From positions 372,001 through 436,000 of the forward strand of contig NC_016455.1 in assembly GCF_000235365.1 (NCBI RefSeq): a stretch of DNA of 64,000 nt. Reading direction: 5' to 3'. Both the position numbers and the translations under genes were made by a program. Under the pieces are notes generated by a model, which saw only the letters and a program-made list of their open reading frames with translations, had not been told where the DNA came from and did not search any database. Origin of the DNA: Eremothecium cymbalariae DBVPG#7215. Its lineage: Eukaryota; Ascomycota; Saccharomycetes; Saccharomycetales; Saccharomycetaceae. Below, in pieces: positions 20,596 to 30,102 of this stretch. Within the stretch, counting starts at the first letter, position 1; each line of letters starts with the position of its first letter.

Positions 20596-20963
20596 AGTTA
20601 CACAATGATGTATTGTCCCTTGTTCATTTGTTAAGGGTTGAATGCAAATATCGGCGTAGTCACCAAAAACATTATAAAAACTACTTATATAAACCTAAAG
20701 GAATTCGCTTTGAATAACCTTCACGAAGATGATCATCAATCTTTGCCAGAGCAAAAGAATGCTATTCTATAATTATTAAGTTTGATATTTTTAAATGTTT
20801 TAACAATATTTAAGTTAAAGCTAAAGTTTGACATTTGAATACCAAATTCTGACCTTACTTGTATCAACAAAATAAAAAGCTTAAAATAAAACTGACAAGA
20901 AATTCAGAATATATATATATATATAAAGACAGATAGCATATATAAAACGGATCTATCAAGTAT
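20596..20963. other. Intergenic between ADO1 and ECM27
   Basis: No gene seen. AT-rich sequence with an AT dinucleotide tract at about 20910-20925. It serves as ECM27 promoter and ADO1 3' region. Confidence 0.6.
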
Positions 20964-21989
20964 TCAGGCCTCAAATTGGAACACTGTAGCAGGATATGAA
21001 GGGCCGACTTCTTGAATCGATAATGCGGCTAACCATTGTCCCATAGCAATAGCCGTCTTTAGATCTTTACCCTCCGTCAAGGCAGCCATGAAACCACCGG
21101 CAAACGCATCGCCAGCACCATTGGTATCTACAATATTTGTCGAACTTAAAGGTTGAACAGGGAAGAATTCATGGCCAGAAGCAGAAACACAGACAGTTGG
21201 CTCCAAACCATGAGTGAAAATAACGGTTCTCCTTGGAGAATCACCGACAATGTGATTGGCAATAGAAACCAAGTCATCATTAGCGCATTCCAACCCAAAG
21301 GATTCGCAGTAAGCTGCTGCTTCGGATTCGTTAGAAATAACATGGGTTGTATATGGCAACACGCGTTCCAATGCATCTTTAAAGAACTGGGGAATCATTG
21401 GAGCTGACAAGTTTAGCACAAAAGGCTTACCAGTCTCCTGAGCATGTTTACCTAATTTAATAATCGCTTCTGGTGATACAGTCAAATGGAACCCACCAAC
21501 ATAGAACAATTCGGCATTCTCAACATGTTCCCAGTGCGCATCCAAATGTTCTGGTTTAAAGTGATTGGCAGCCCCCAAATCAGTCACCAAAGATCTGTCA
21601 TGTCCGGTAATCAACGCAGCACACTTACCAGTCGCAATATCCTCTTGGACTTGGTACAATGACAAAATCCCAGCTTTCGTATTCTCTTCCAATAACTTGT
21701 CCGCATAGACATCCCTACCAACACTACCAAAATAACTAACCTTACCAGGACCCAAAACATATGCCGCACCCCTAGCTGTGTTCTGCGCTGCCCCACCAGC
21801 AACAAATTTCACATCTGGGTATTCCAGCAATTCCTCAAAGATCTTCATCTTCTGATCGCCGCTACTTGCATCAACTAAAATAGCATCATTGCTCTTCAAA
21901 GAATACTTTTCCAAGTACTCTAACGTCACAGTAGCTTGGTAATCCAACAATGGGTTACCCAAACACACAAGCTTAGCAAATTGACTCAT
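20964..21989 (-). CDS. ADO1: Adenosine kinase
   Basis: 341 residues from the ATG at 21989, almost the same length as S. cerevisiae Ado1. An upstream in-frame ATG at 22076 would add 29 residues (see findings). It is a PfkB/ribokinase-fold sugar kinase. LGNPLLD lies at the N terminus, GGAAQNTARGAAYVLG forms the substrate lid region, and DTNGAGDAFAGGF near the C terminus carries the catalytic aspartate and anion hole. The enzyme makes AMP from adenosine and ATP. In yeast this recycles the adenosine made when S-adenosylhomocysteine is broken down, so it supports methylation reactions. Confidence 0.96.
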   Translation of the reverse strand: MSQFAKLVCLGNPLLDYQATVTLEYLEKYSLKSNDAILVDASSGDQKMKIFEELLEYPDVKFVAGGAAQNTARGAAYVLGPGKVSYFGSVGRDVYADKLLEENTKAGILSLYQVQEDIATGKCAALITGHDRSLVTDLGAANHFKPEHLDAHWEHVENAELFYVGGFHLTVSPEAIIKLGKHAQETGKPFVLNLSAPMIPQFFKDALERVLPYTTHVISNESEAAAYCESFGLECANDDLVSIANHIVGDSPRRTVIFTHGLEPTVCVSASGHEFFPVQPLSSTNIVDTNGAGDAFAGGFMAALTEGKDLKTAIAMGQWLAALSIQEVGPSYPATVFQFEA

Positions 21990-22509
21990 ATTACCACGTC
22001 GAATTGATCTTCTTAACCCAAAGATATCTGCCAACAAGTCGTTATTTATTAACTTGAACAACTTCAACTTTCCCATGTGCTTTTATTTGAATATAAAATT
22101 TGTCAAAGCGCTGATTTTTCAAAGTCACGTGCTGATTTATATCTCAGCGCACCATCAGTAATCCTCTTCTATGTACTCACGTTACATTCATAAGTAGAGA
22201 GACGAAATCGCCCATAAACGCAGCCATGCGGTCTTTTTATTGGGGCTGTTAACGTGTGAAACGGGCGGAGTCGTTAGCATTTAGGGATCGTTGGCCGGCG
22301 TTTGTGGTGTGCGATTTTTGTTGAGTATTGGCTCACCGAGGCCATCAACCCAACGCAGTGGCAGACTCAAAGGTTGGTTCCCGGAAGCGCGACACATAAA
22401 TGACTGCAAAGTATATGTATCGAGAAGTTTCAAGAGCTGCAAAACTGTTGATAAGGTGGCCATATGAATTATTTCAACCATTAGGTATTAGTGAAAAGAG
22501 GACTTTGAA
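21990..22509. other. Divergent promoter region of ADO1 and TDA4
   Basis: No gene supported. A CACGTG box lies at 22126-22131. The stretch 22200-22400 is richer in GC than most gaps here and contains complementary TTGGCC/GGCCA segments, but no RNA family could be recognised. Confidence 0.55.
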
Positions 22510-23358
22510 ATGGTATCTGGTGAGATGCAAGAACTGTCTTTAATGGAGGACCCATTCCTAGCGTTATCTCCTTTCAAGAATCATGAGAGTTTATACCTTA
22601 GGCATGGGCACGAAGTGTTGTTTTCCTTTCTACTGTATCAGTTCATAGTCTATCGGATTGTTGCGCCGGTGGTGAATAGGATGATTTTTGGGAAGCATTA
22701 TGCAGAAGCAGTCCAGAACGTGAAGGTGAACTACGACATTCATACGGTTTCTACAGTGCAAGCGTTGGTTTGTGTGGGGCTTGTTATTCCGATTGTTTCT
22801 CTAAATGCCAATTTGCAAATATTTGGGTATTACAATGAGTATGCGAGCATGACAGCAGCTATTAGTTTAGGGTATTTCCTATGGGATTTGTACATCTGCT
22901 TGAAATTCTTCTCCTTTTTTGGGCTTGGGTTCTTGGGGCATGCCATTGGATCACTGGCGGTGATATTTTGTTCTTTGATGCCTAGCTACCAAAGTTGGAT
23001 TGGCAAGTTTTTAGTTTTTGAAGCTAGTACTCCGTTTGTGAATATTAACTGGTATATCACTCAAGTATCTCGGAAGACTACTAAAGCCATAGTTCCAGCT
23101 TGGTTTAATATAATCAATGGACTGCTTTTGCTAGGCACCTTTTTCTTTACTAGGATATGCTGGGGGATCATAGCACTTGTTTCGCTTGACTATCAAGTGT
23201 GGAAGCAATGGAACTCTGATACTCCTATGCTTGTGGGTTTACTTGTCCCTACTATCAACCTGCTCATGACTATTTTGAATATCTACTGGTTTTATAAGAT
23301 GATTAGGATCGCTAAGAAAATGGTCAATGCTTCTAAAAAGGTAACAAAAGTGACTTAA
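22510..23358 (+). CDS. TDA4: TLC-domain multi-pass membrane protein Tda4
   Basis: 282 residues, against 279 for S. cerevisiae Tda4. At least six hydrophobic segments are visible, with the TLC-type core starting near VNYDIHTVSTVQALVCVG and continuing through GYFLWDLYICLKFF and a basic C-terminal tail. TLC domains occur in ceramide synthases and lipid-sensing proteins; Tda4 itself has no proven enzymatic activity. The gene lies directly before STE24, as in S. cerevisiae (YJR116W-YJR117W). Confidence 0.88.
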   Translation: MVSGEMQELSLMEDPFLALSPFKNHESLYLRHGHEVLFSFLLYQFIVYRIVAPVVNRMIFGKHYAEAVQNVKVNYDIHTVSTVQALVCVGLVIPIVSLNANLQIFGYYNEYASMTAAISLGYFLWDLYICLKFFSFFGLGFLGHAIGSLAVIFCSLMPSYQSWIGKFLVFEASTPFVNINWYITQVSRKTTKAIVPAWFNIINGLLLLGTFFFTRICWGIIALVSLDYQVWKQWNSDTPMLVGLLVPTINLLMTILNIYWFYKMIRIAKKMVNASKKVTKVT

Positions 23359-23918
23359 AAATGATCTGCACTAGTGAATGGAGAAGCATATCCTCTGTGG
23401 AATTCCTTATCCGGGTGGAACGCTTTTATTCTATGAATTCGACACCGGTGCAGTCGTCATGCATAGAACACTTCTGCACATTCCAGTTCCTGTTTCACAC
23501 AATCATTGGATCTCCTTTAGTACTTTCACCCACTACTGAGCCAAATTCAATAATTCAATAAATATATATACGCTCACATTATCTATTTTGTAATTTTTAA
23601 CCACGCTGATGTTTTAAAACTCTGAACCTGCCTGTCAAGACCCACTAATAAAAATTCGTCAGCATATAAGTCCCATTAAGTTGAATGCCTATTCGTCGCA
23701 GATAATCTCCCATAAGCACCTGTTTATCTTTTAGTTCTTTTCGCAAACAATAAACCGTCTAACGATACCAACTTGCCAGCGTGGCCTTCCAATCCTTTTT
23801 TCACAGTTTTTGGGAGGCAACATAGAATATAAAGTTGGTACAGAGAATAGTTACAGTCTTCGTTTAACCATCAGCGTTTTTGGTACTGAAGTTTAGTATT
23901 TTATCCAATAGTCTAACC
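23359..23918. other. Intergenic between TDA4 and STE24
   Basis: No gene seen and no strong regulatory motif recognised. It contains TDA4 3' sequence and the STE24 promoter. Confidence 0.55.
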
Positions 23919-25289
23919 ATGATCAACGTTGTCGAACTTGCTCAGAAGGCATTTGACAGGGATGACATACCATGGAAGAATATCGTTTCTACACTTACAA
24001 TCTGCCAGTATGCATTTGAAACGTACTTGAACTACCGCCAATATAAGGAATTGGCTAAAAGATCAGTTCCAGAACTTTTAAAAGATCACCATTCGGCCGA
24101 GCATATTGAAAAGTCCTCTGAATATTCCCGCGACAATCTCAAGTGTACTATGTTCAGTGATTTCCTATCGTTACTCTCTAATTTGGCTATCATCAAGTAT
24201 GATCTCCTACCCCGTGTCTGGAACTTGTGTGCTAAATACACCAGCATGCTACCTGCAATATTAGTTCCCAAAACTATTTATTCTCAATCAGTATACTTTT
24301 TCCTATTTGGAACTATTCTCAGCACTATAGCTCATGCTCCAATTAAGTACTACAAGATTTTTGTCATCGAGGAGAAGTTTGGCTTCAATAAATCAACCGT
24401 AAAGCTTTGGCTCAGTGATCAATTTAAAACAGTCGCGTTATTTTCTTCGCTCGGTGGTCTATTTACATATGGATGCCTAAGAATTATCGATGCATGTTCT
24501 TCTAATTTTGTTGGCTATATCTGTGCTTTCGTCCTATTTGTTCAGCTGTTTTTGATAGTGGCATCTCCAATTATTATAGAGCCATTGTTCAACACGTTCA
24601 AGCCGTTAGAAGATGGTGAGTTAAAGAAATCTATTGAGAACTTGGCACAACGTGTTGGTTTCCCTTTGAGTAATATTTCTGTTATCGATGGCTCCAAAAG
24701 GTCATCCCATTCTAATGCTTACTTTTCAGGTCTACCATTTATGAACAAACGTATTGTGTTATTTGATACTTTAATTGAGACTCATACCACGGAGGAACTT
24801 ACTGCCGTATTGGGCCATGAAATAGGCCACTGGAGATTGAACCATATTTTCAAGAGAGTTATCGTTGGTCAAGCTACCATTGCATTCACCATGACTCTGT
24901 TTAATAGCTTATACAGGAATAAGTCTCTCTACCAAGCTTTCGGCTTTTTGGTTGGCGATGGTGTTTCTTCGAAGTCATCACAAGTTGTATTATCTTCCTT
25001 CCCAATATATATTGGCTTCATGCTATTCAGTGATCTCTCCAGTCCAATTGAGTGTGTTTTACAGTTTTTCTCCAGTCTCCTCTCCAGGTTGGACGAATAT
25101 GCTGCAGATGATTACTCTAGAAGTTTGGGGTACACTGAATCATTGGCAGCTGCCCTCGTTCGGTTAGACAAGGCTAACTTATTGCCTGTTCATGTCGATA
25201 AATGGTACTCTACTTATCACTATTCGCACCCAACTTTAATTGAAAGATTAAGTGCGTTAGAATTTAACAAAATTACCAAAAGGGAATAA
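23919..25289 (+). CDS. STE24: CAAX prenyl protease 1, zinc metalloprotease Ste24
   Basis: 456 residues from the ATG at 23919 (the frame extends upstream without an ATG); S. cerevisiae Ste24 has 453. The zinc site is HEIGH at 300-304, with the third ligand in the downstream SRLDEYAADDYS block. Seven or so membrane spans enclose a chamber in the ER and inner nuclear membrane. Ste24 removes the last three residues of prenylated CAAX proteins and makes the first N-terminal cut in a-factor precursor. It also clears proteins jammed in the Sec61 translocon. Confidence 0.97.
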   Translation: MINVVELAQKAFDRDDIPWKNIVSTLTICQYAFETYLNYRQYKELAKRSVPELLKDHHSAEHIEKSSEYSRDNLKCTMFSDFLSLLSNLAIIKYDLLPRVWNLCAKYTSMLPAILVPKTIYSQSVYFFLFGTILSTIAHAPIKYYKIFVIEEKFGFNKSTVKLWLSDQFKTVALFSSLGGLFTYGCLRIIDACSSNFVGYICAFVLFVQLFLIVASPIIIEPLFNTFKPLEDGELKKSIENLAQRVGFPLSNISVIDGSKRSSHSNAYFSGLPFMNKRIVLFDTLIETHTTEELTAVLGHEIGHWRLNHIFKRVIVGQATIAFTMTLFNSLYRNKSLYQAFGFLVGDGVSSKSSQVVLSSFPIYIGFMLFSDLSSPIECVLQFFSSLLSRLDEYAADDYSRSLGYTESLAAALVRLDKANLLPVHVDKWYSTYHYSHPTLIERLSALEFNKITKRE

Positions 25290-25467
25290 TTCACACACTA
25301 CCCATTTCAACTGTTATCTACACGGCATTAAACCGACTCTACCAACGTTAATTGCTAGATAGCTTTGTCTATTTAGATATAATATTAGGTATTTGATGTA
25401 ATTATTTTTTAGCATCATATATGACGATCGCTTGCTCGTAATGCGCACGCCCTTTTAAAATACTCGA

Positions 25468-25476
25468 TTTGCCACC
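25468..25476 (-). promoter_or_regulatory. PACE element (Rpn4 site) of RPN3
   Basis: TTTGCCACC is the exact complement of GGTGGCAAA, the proteasome-associated control element bound by Rpn4. It lies 72 bp upstream of the RPN3 ATG. Rpn4 controls nearly all proteasome genes in S. cerevisiae, so this site supports both the gene call and the conservation of that circuit. Confidence 0.85.
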
Positions 25477-25547
25477 GGGCGTCCTGCTAACTACACACAA
25501 GTGGTACTTATTACAGAGTGAGTATAATAGATACATATCTCTCTGCA

Positions 25548-27053
25548 ATGACATCTACTTTGATGGAAGTTGATTCTGCACCTGTTTCTGAAGTCCAAAC
25601 TAAGGACCATACCAATGTCGATAAGTTTGTCGATCTTCTGCGCCAGGTGTCTAAGACTACCACTACACTTGATTCGAGATACGTGTGGAAATCTCTTAGG
25701 GAGTTGCCTGGATGGAGGAAGGAGTTAAACCAACACACTTTATCTATTTTAATCACTTTGATATATCCGGATGATTCAAGCTTCAAAGTGCCATTGTTGA
25801 AGGTTGTAAACCAAAATTTGAAATCGAATGTTGAAAATGCAGAATCATTTAGGTCGAAGTATCCTGCTGATTTTTACCAGCTTACCAATGCTGGTAAAGT
25901 GGATGTATCTGCGGAATTGAATTCCTTTATCCATTTGTTTGTACAATTGTATTTATTGGATTCAGAACAGGTTGTTGAGCTTGAGGCATTTAACTTACAG
26001 ACTGTAGTGCCCCGTGTTTTACAATATTACAACAATCGTACGTTGGATTTGATCAACGCTAAGCTATGGTTCTATATTGCCAGAACACATGAGCTTCTTG
26101 GGAACTCACGGGACTATACAATACGGAATGAAATGATGAAATTTTTAAGAACCGCTACGTTGAAATATGATAATGAAAGCAAGGCAATGCTAATAACTTT
26201 GATTATAAGGGACTTGTTGAATTCTGGTGAAGTAGAGACAGCTTCTGATTTTATTAGCAAGGTGGAATTTCCTTCCGATCATGACGTATCTAGCCCGCTC
26301 GAGGCGCGTTATTACTTCTACTTATCAAAGATAAATGCCATTCAGCTAGACTATTCAGCTGCAAATGACTATGTTATGGCTGCTATTAAAAAGGCACCAA
26401 ATTCCCAGAGCAGTCTAGGGTTCTTACAACAAGCAAATAAATTGCATTGTGTTATTCAACTGCTTATGGGGGACATTCCTGAGTTATCCTTTTTCCATCA
26501 AAAGGGAATGGAAGAAACCTTAACGCCTTACTACCACTTGTCTAAAGCAGTCAAACTAGGTGATTTGAAAAAATTCACAGCAACAATCTCTAGATATAAA
26601 CCACAGCTAGTTCAGGATGGTAACTACCAGCTATGCGTTAGATTGAGGTCTAACGTCATTAAGACAGGTATTCGTATTATATCATTAACTTATAAAAAGA
26701 TCTCCTTAAAAGATATATGTTTGAGGCTTCATCTGGACTCCGAACAAACCGTGGAATACATGGTTTCGCGCGCCATCAGAGATGGCGTCATCGAGGCCAA
26801 AATCAACCATCAGGAAGGATATATTGAAACAAGTGAACTATTGAATGTTTATGCAACAAAACAACCTCAACACATATTTGATGATAGAATCATATTTGTC
26901 AACCAACTACATGATGAGTGTGTGGTGGCTATGAGGTATCCAGGCTCCAGAGAGAAGAAGAAGAACGCCAAATCTGACAATCAGGAAGGGGAACTTGACC
27001 TTGACGTTATGGATTTATCGGATTACGGCTCCGATATTGAGGATCTCATCTAA
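25548..27053 (+). CDS. RPN3: 26S proteasome regulatory lid subunit Rpn3
   Basis: 501 residues from the ATG at 25548; S. cerevisiae Rpn3 has 523. Helical repeats fill the N-terminal two thirds. A PCI (winged-helix) domain follows, centred on the region with RIISLTYKKISLKDICLRL, and the C-terminal tail is acidic (DLSDYGSDIEDLI). Rpn3 is a non-catalytic scaffold of the 19S lid, which deubiquitinates and feeds substrates to the 20S core. A PACE element precedes the gene. Confidence 0.96.
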   Translation: MTSTLMEVDSAPVSEVQTKDHTNVDKFVDLLRQVSKTTTTLDSRYVWKSLRELPGWRKELNQHTLSILITLIYPDDSSFKVPLLKVVNQNLKSNVENAESFRSKYPADFYQLTNAGKVDVSAELNSFIHLFVQLYLLDSEQVVELEAFNLQTVVPRVLQYYNNRTLDLINAKLWFYIARTHELLGNSRDYTIRNEMMKFLRTATLKYDNESKAMLITLIIRDLLNSGEVETASDFISKVEFPSDHDVSSPLEARYYFYLSKINAIQLDYSAANDYVMAAIKKAPNSQSSLGFLQQANKLHCVIQLLMGDIPELSFFHQKGMEETLTPYYHLSKAVKLGDLKKFTATISRYKPQLVQDGNYQLCVRLRSNVIKTGIRIISLTYKKISLKDICLRLHLDSEQTVEYMVSRAIRDGVIEAKINHQEGYIETSELLNVYATKQPQHIFDDRIIFVNQLHDECVVAMRYPGSREKKKNAKSDNQEGELDLDVMDLSDYGSDIEDLI

Positions 27054-27327
27054 TTCCTCTCTGCGGATAGTTATATAGAACTAATGCATATTGTAACCTA
27101 TTCTGGCCAATTATCCATAGATATGTTTTTAATCGAACCAATATCACGAAGAAACTCTCCGTGATGTCATTAGCGTCTTGTAGTCATTAAACTGGGGTTG
27201 TGGTATGAACGTATCGCGTGATAAGTTGATATCCTAAAATATCCATATTTACATTAGAATGCGTTGTTGTACGCCGTTCATGAATGAAACCTCTGGAGGA
27301 ATGATAATCGAGGCAAGATAAATTGAG

Positions 27328-29262
27328 ATGGCGGATAATATATATTCAAACAATTTCAGTAGTTCTCCCACACATTCTGATGGGATTCCAATTGTGTTGG
27401 ATCCTAATTTGATAAATCTCACATTACCTACGAGTTCAACAGCAGCCTCGGTGCCAGCAACAGTTCCTACCAATGGACCAGAAAGCGCTACCGAACCTCA
27501 ACCGGATTCAGCTGGAGCGAATTCTCTTAAACAGCAACGTACGTTGGTGAATAATCCTTATGAAACCTTCGGGCAAATGCCATTACAGCAGTTGATTCCG
27601 TTAATTTTGCAGATGCGTGGGAATGCCAAGTTTTCCGATTTATCAGAGGAAGCGTTAGTTCAGGAAATTGAGATGGAAGAAAAAGGGGTAACTGTTCAAA
27701 CTGAAGATATGGATGGTGAAATCGATATGGGAACTCTAGAGGAAGATCAGGCCCTGAAACCGCAGGAAATTACAGATGATGGGTCCGAATCAAGACCAAG
27801 GACTGGTACGGAGAACATTATGTCACAAGAACAATTCAATCAATTAAAAAGGGATGTTTTAGAACATATTAATTTAGCATTAAATGAATCATCTTTATCT
27901 TTAGAGTTTATTGTACTGTTGTTATCATCTGTAAGAGCATCTGTGGGAGTCAACTCTATGTCGCCGTTTCTAAAGAGATCTGTTCCACCAGCTTCAATGA
28001 ATGCTGACAAAATTCCTCTTCAACAGAAATCAAAAAGGGATATTTTGCTTACTGCAGTAATAAATAAGGGTTGGAAGTTGAGGGCTCTAGAGGAAGCAAG
28101 ATCTTTATTGAAGGATAATTATTTGAAACTGGAAAAATCTTTGGAAATCGAACAGGCCCATTGGGCCATTATATCACAACATATATCAAATTCTGATGTG
28201 ATATTTAAAATGCGTGACAGAAATATGGGGAAGAGGTCCTTGGCTATCAAATATGGTTACGAAGACTCTGGTTCATTGTATAAGCAAGATCGTGGTGTTG
28301 CCATATTAAGACATAACACAGAACAAAACAAATTAGAATTAGTGCCAGTATCGAACTCAAAGGAACAGGTTCATATCACTAAAAATTCCGTTGAAAGATT
28401 TATGAGGGTCCACGTTTATACAAAAATAGAGGAAGACGATGATTATATCTTAAGCGGTGAGAGTAGCATTGACGATCAGTCCCTAACGCAATGCAATCTA
28501 GATGATATTGGACGGCAAATTGCAAGACTGAAGTTTTTTATCTTTGAAAGAGAATTGATGTATCAATTGAAAAAGGAATCTGCTCAGCTTATTTCATATG
28601 GAGTAAACTTGGAAAACGAAAATAAAATTGTTTTTGAATCACCTGGTGAAAAAATTGAGATTGAGATGGTTCTATTAGATGATAATGCTTTGTTGAGTAC
28701 TCAAGATGCCCCTAGAAAAGATGATAAGAGAGCCAATTTGATTTTAATTCTTTTACGCATGTTGTTGGTAGTGATGCATAAGAAGCAACTGAGATACGAG
28801 TTAAAACCAACATTAACGAAACAGAAACCCAGGGGATATGATAAAGACTTAATATTGCTAAGGCCAATCGTCGGAAAGATTAGACATCAAAACTATTTAA
28901 AATTGATAGAAAAGGTCGTTACAGAAACTGTACTAAACAAGATACCAAACTCTACGATCAATTTCATTCCTACAGCAGAGGAAAAGGATACACATACATA
29001 TAAGGAATTATATGCCGCTGAGTTAGATAAACAGATAGCATTGTTTGACAAAATGTTAACAATTCCAAAAACAGAGATGAAAATTAATTTACTTAAAAAG
29101 GGTACCATAAACTTGATCCTAAAGAGCATTAACTATTGCAATGCTGTGATCCAAGTGAAGTATACGAACTTTTCCGGTGAAGTAATTTTTGATGCCAGAT
29201 TTACAGAGTACAAAGAATTGGAAGAATTTTTGAACTTCATTGTTAGCGAATATGTAACGTGA
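27328..29262 (+). CDS. SRB4: Mediator head subunit Med17 (Srb4)
   Basis: 644 residues; S. cerevisiae Srb4 has 687. The N terminus is low-complexity and acidic; the middle holds the conserved block KRDILLTAVINKGWKLRALEEARSLLK and the segment DRNMGKRSLAIKYGYEDSGS. Med17 is the scaffold of the Mediator head, contacts RNA polymerase II and is required for nearly all Pol II transcription. It follows RPN3 as in S. cerevisiae (YER021W-YER022W). Confidence 0.95.
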   Translation: MADNIYSNNFSSSPTHSDGIPIVLDPNLINLTLPTSSTAASVPATVPTNGPESATEPQPDSAGANSLKQQRTLVNNPYETFGQMPLQQLIPLILQMRGNAKFSDLSEEALVQEIEMEEKGVTVQTEDMDGEIDMGTLEEDQALKPQEITDDGSESRPRTGTENIMSQEQFNQLKRDVLEHINLALNESSLSLEFIVLLLSSVRASVGVNSMSPFLKRSVPPASMNADKIPLQQKSKRDILLTAVINKGWKLRALEEARSLLKDNYLKLEKSLEIEQAHWAIISQHISNSDVIFKMRDRNMGKRSLAIKYGYEDSGSLYKQDRGVAILRHNTEQNKLELVPVSNSKEQVHITKNSVERFMRVHVYTKIEEDDDYILSGESSIDDQSLTQCNLDDIGRQIARLKFFIFERELMYQLKKESAQLISYGVNLENENKIVFESPGEKIEIEMVLLDDNALLSTQDAPRKDDKRANLILILLRMLLVVMHKKQLRYELKPTLTKQKPRGYDKDLILLRPIVGKIRHQNYLKLIEKVVTETVLNKIPNSTINFIPTAEEKDTHTYKELYAAELDKQIALFDKMLTIPKTEMKINLLKKGTINLILKSINYCNAVIQVKYTNFSGEVIFDARFTEYKELEEFLNFIVSEYVT

Positions 29263-29358
29263 ATTAGCAACTTCCCTGAGTCTTTTGTCTAATTCAAATA
29301 TATACTTCCTAACATTTAAATAGACGGCTTTTCGATAACTATTTCTATGATCTTGACT

Positions 29359-29898
29359 TTAATCATAATCTTCATCCTCATCCTCATCTTCATTAGTATC
29401 CATACGATCACTAACTTCATCTTCTTCCAGGAGTGCTGCATTGGCTTCGGCATTGGCTCTTAATTGTATACCATATTTATCATTCTTCTCTTCTTTCAAA
29501 GCAGCAAATATCAAAGCATTTATCCAAAACTCACAGATGCAATATACAAACATAGCATTGTTATGAAAGTAAAGGTTGCTGGTCCTCAGGTATGAGAAGA
29601 TCGAAACACTGAAAAACACCACCAATCTAAATGGGACCACGGATTCGAAATAAACATTATTATTTTCCAATAATGGAAGTAAGTCACTAATGGCTAATAT
29701 CGAAAATACAATGGAAAAGATGCCTAATTGAGCACTGTGGGCTGACATCGTCAATTCAGGTAAACTCATCGCTTGTGCAAGTAATAGCACAAGTGGGTGG
29801 CCTAGCATCACAGTGACATCTTTCACACTGAAGAATGCTAGCGTGAAAAGGAATGCAACTCTCAAGTATATCACACTAACTGAAGAGAGAATGGCCAT
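29359..29898 (-). CDS. ILM1: Ilm1 membrane protein
   Basis: 179 residues; S. cerevisiae Ilm1 has 203. Four hydrophobic segments are evident, and the C terminus ends in a strongly acidic tail (NEDEDEDEDYD). Ilm1 was named for increased loss of mitochondrial DNA in mutants and is found in the ER; its biochemical role is unknown. The neighbour JHD2 on the same strand matches YJR118C-YJR119C. Confidence 0.88.
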   Translation of the reverse strand: MAILSSVSVIYLRVAFLFTLAFFSVKDVTVMLGHPLVLLLAQAMSLPELTMSAHSAQLGIFSIVFSILAISDLLPLLENNNVYFESVVPFRLVVFFSVSIFSYLRTSNLYFHNNAMFVYCICEFWINALIFAALKEEKNDKYGIQLRANAEANAALLEEDEVSDRMDTNEDEDEDEDYD

Positions 29899-30102
29899 CT
29901 TAATACTAAATACTTTCTCTTTACTCTTTAACGTGAGATTGTTACATAGCTCAATGAGCTCAGTTTTCGCTAACCCTTAACATTTATATTATAATACCGT
30001 GTTAATTGATATATTAAAATACAAACTTTCCGCAATACATAAATCCATTAAAATTATTATATTACCCATTATTACAATCTACATATGCTGTATGGCATTT
30101 CA

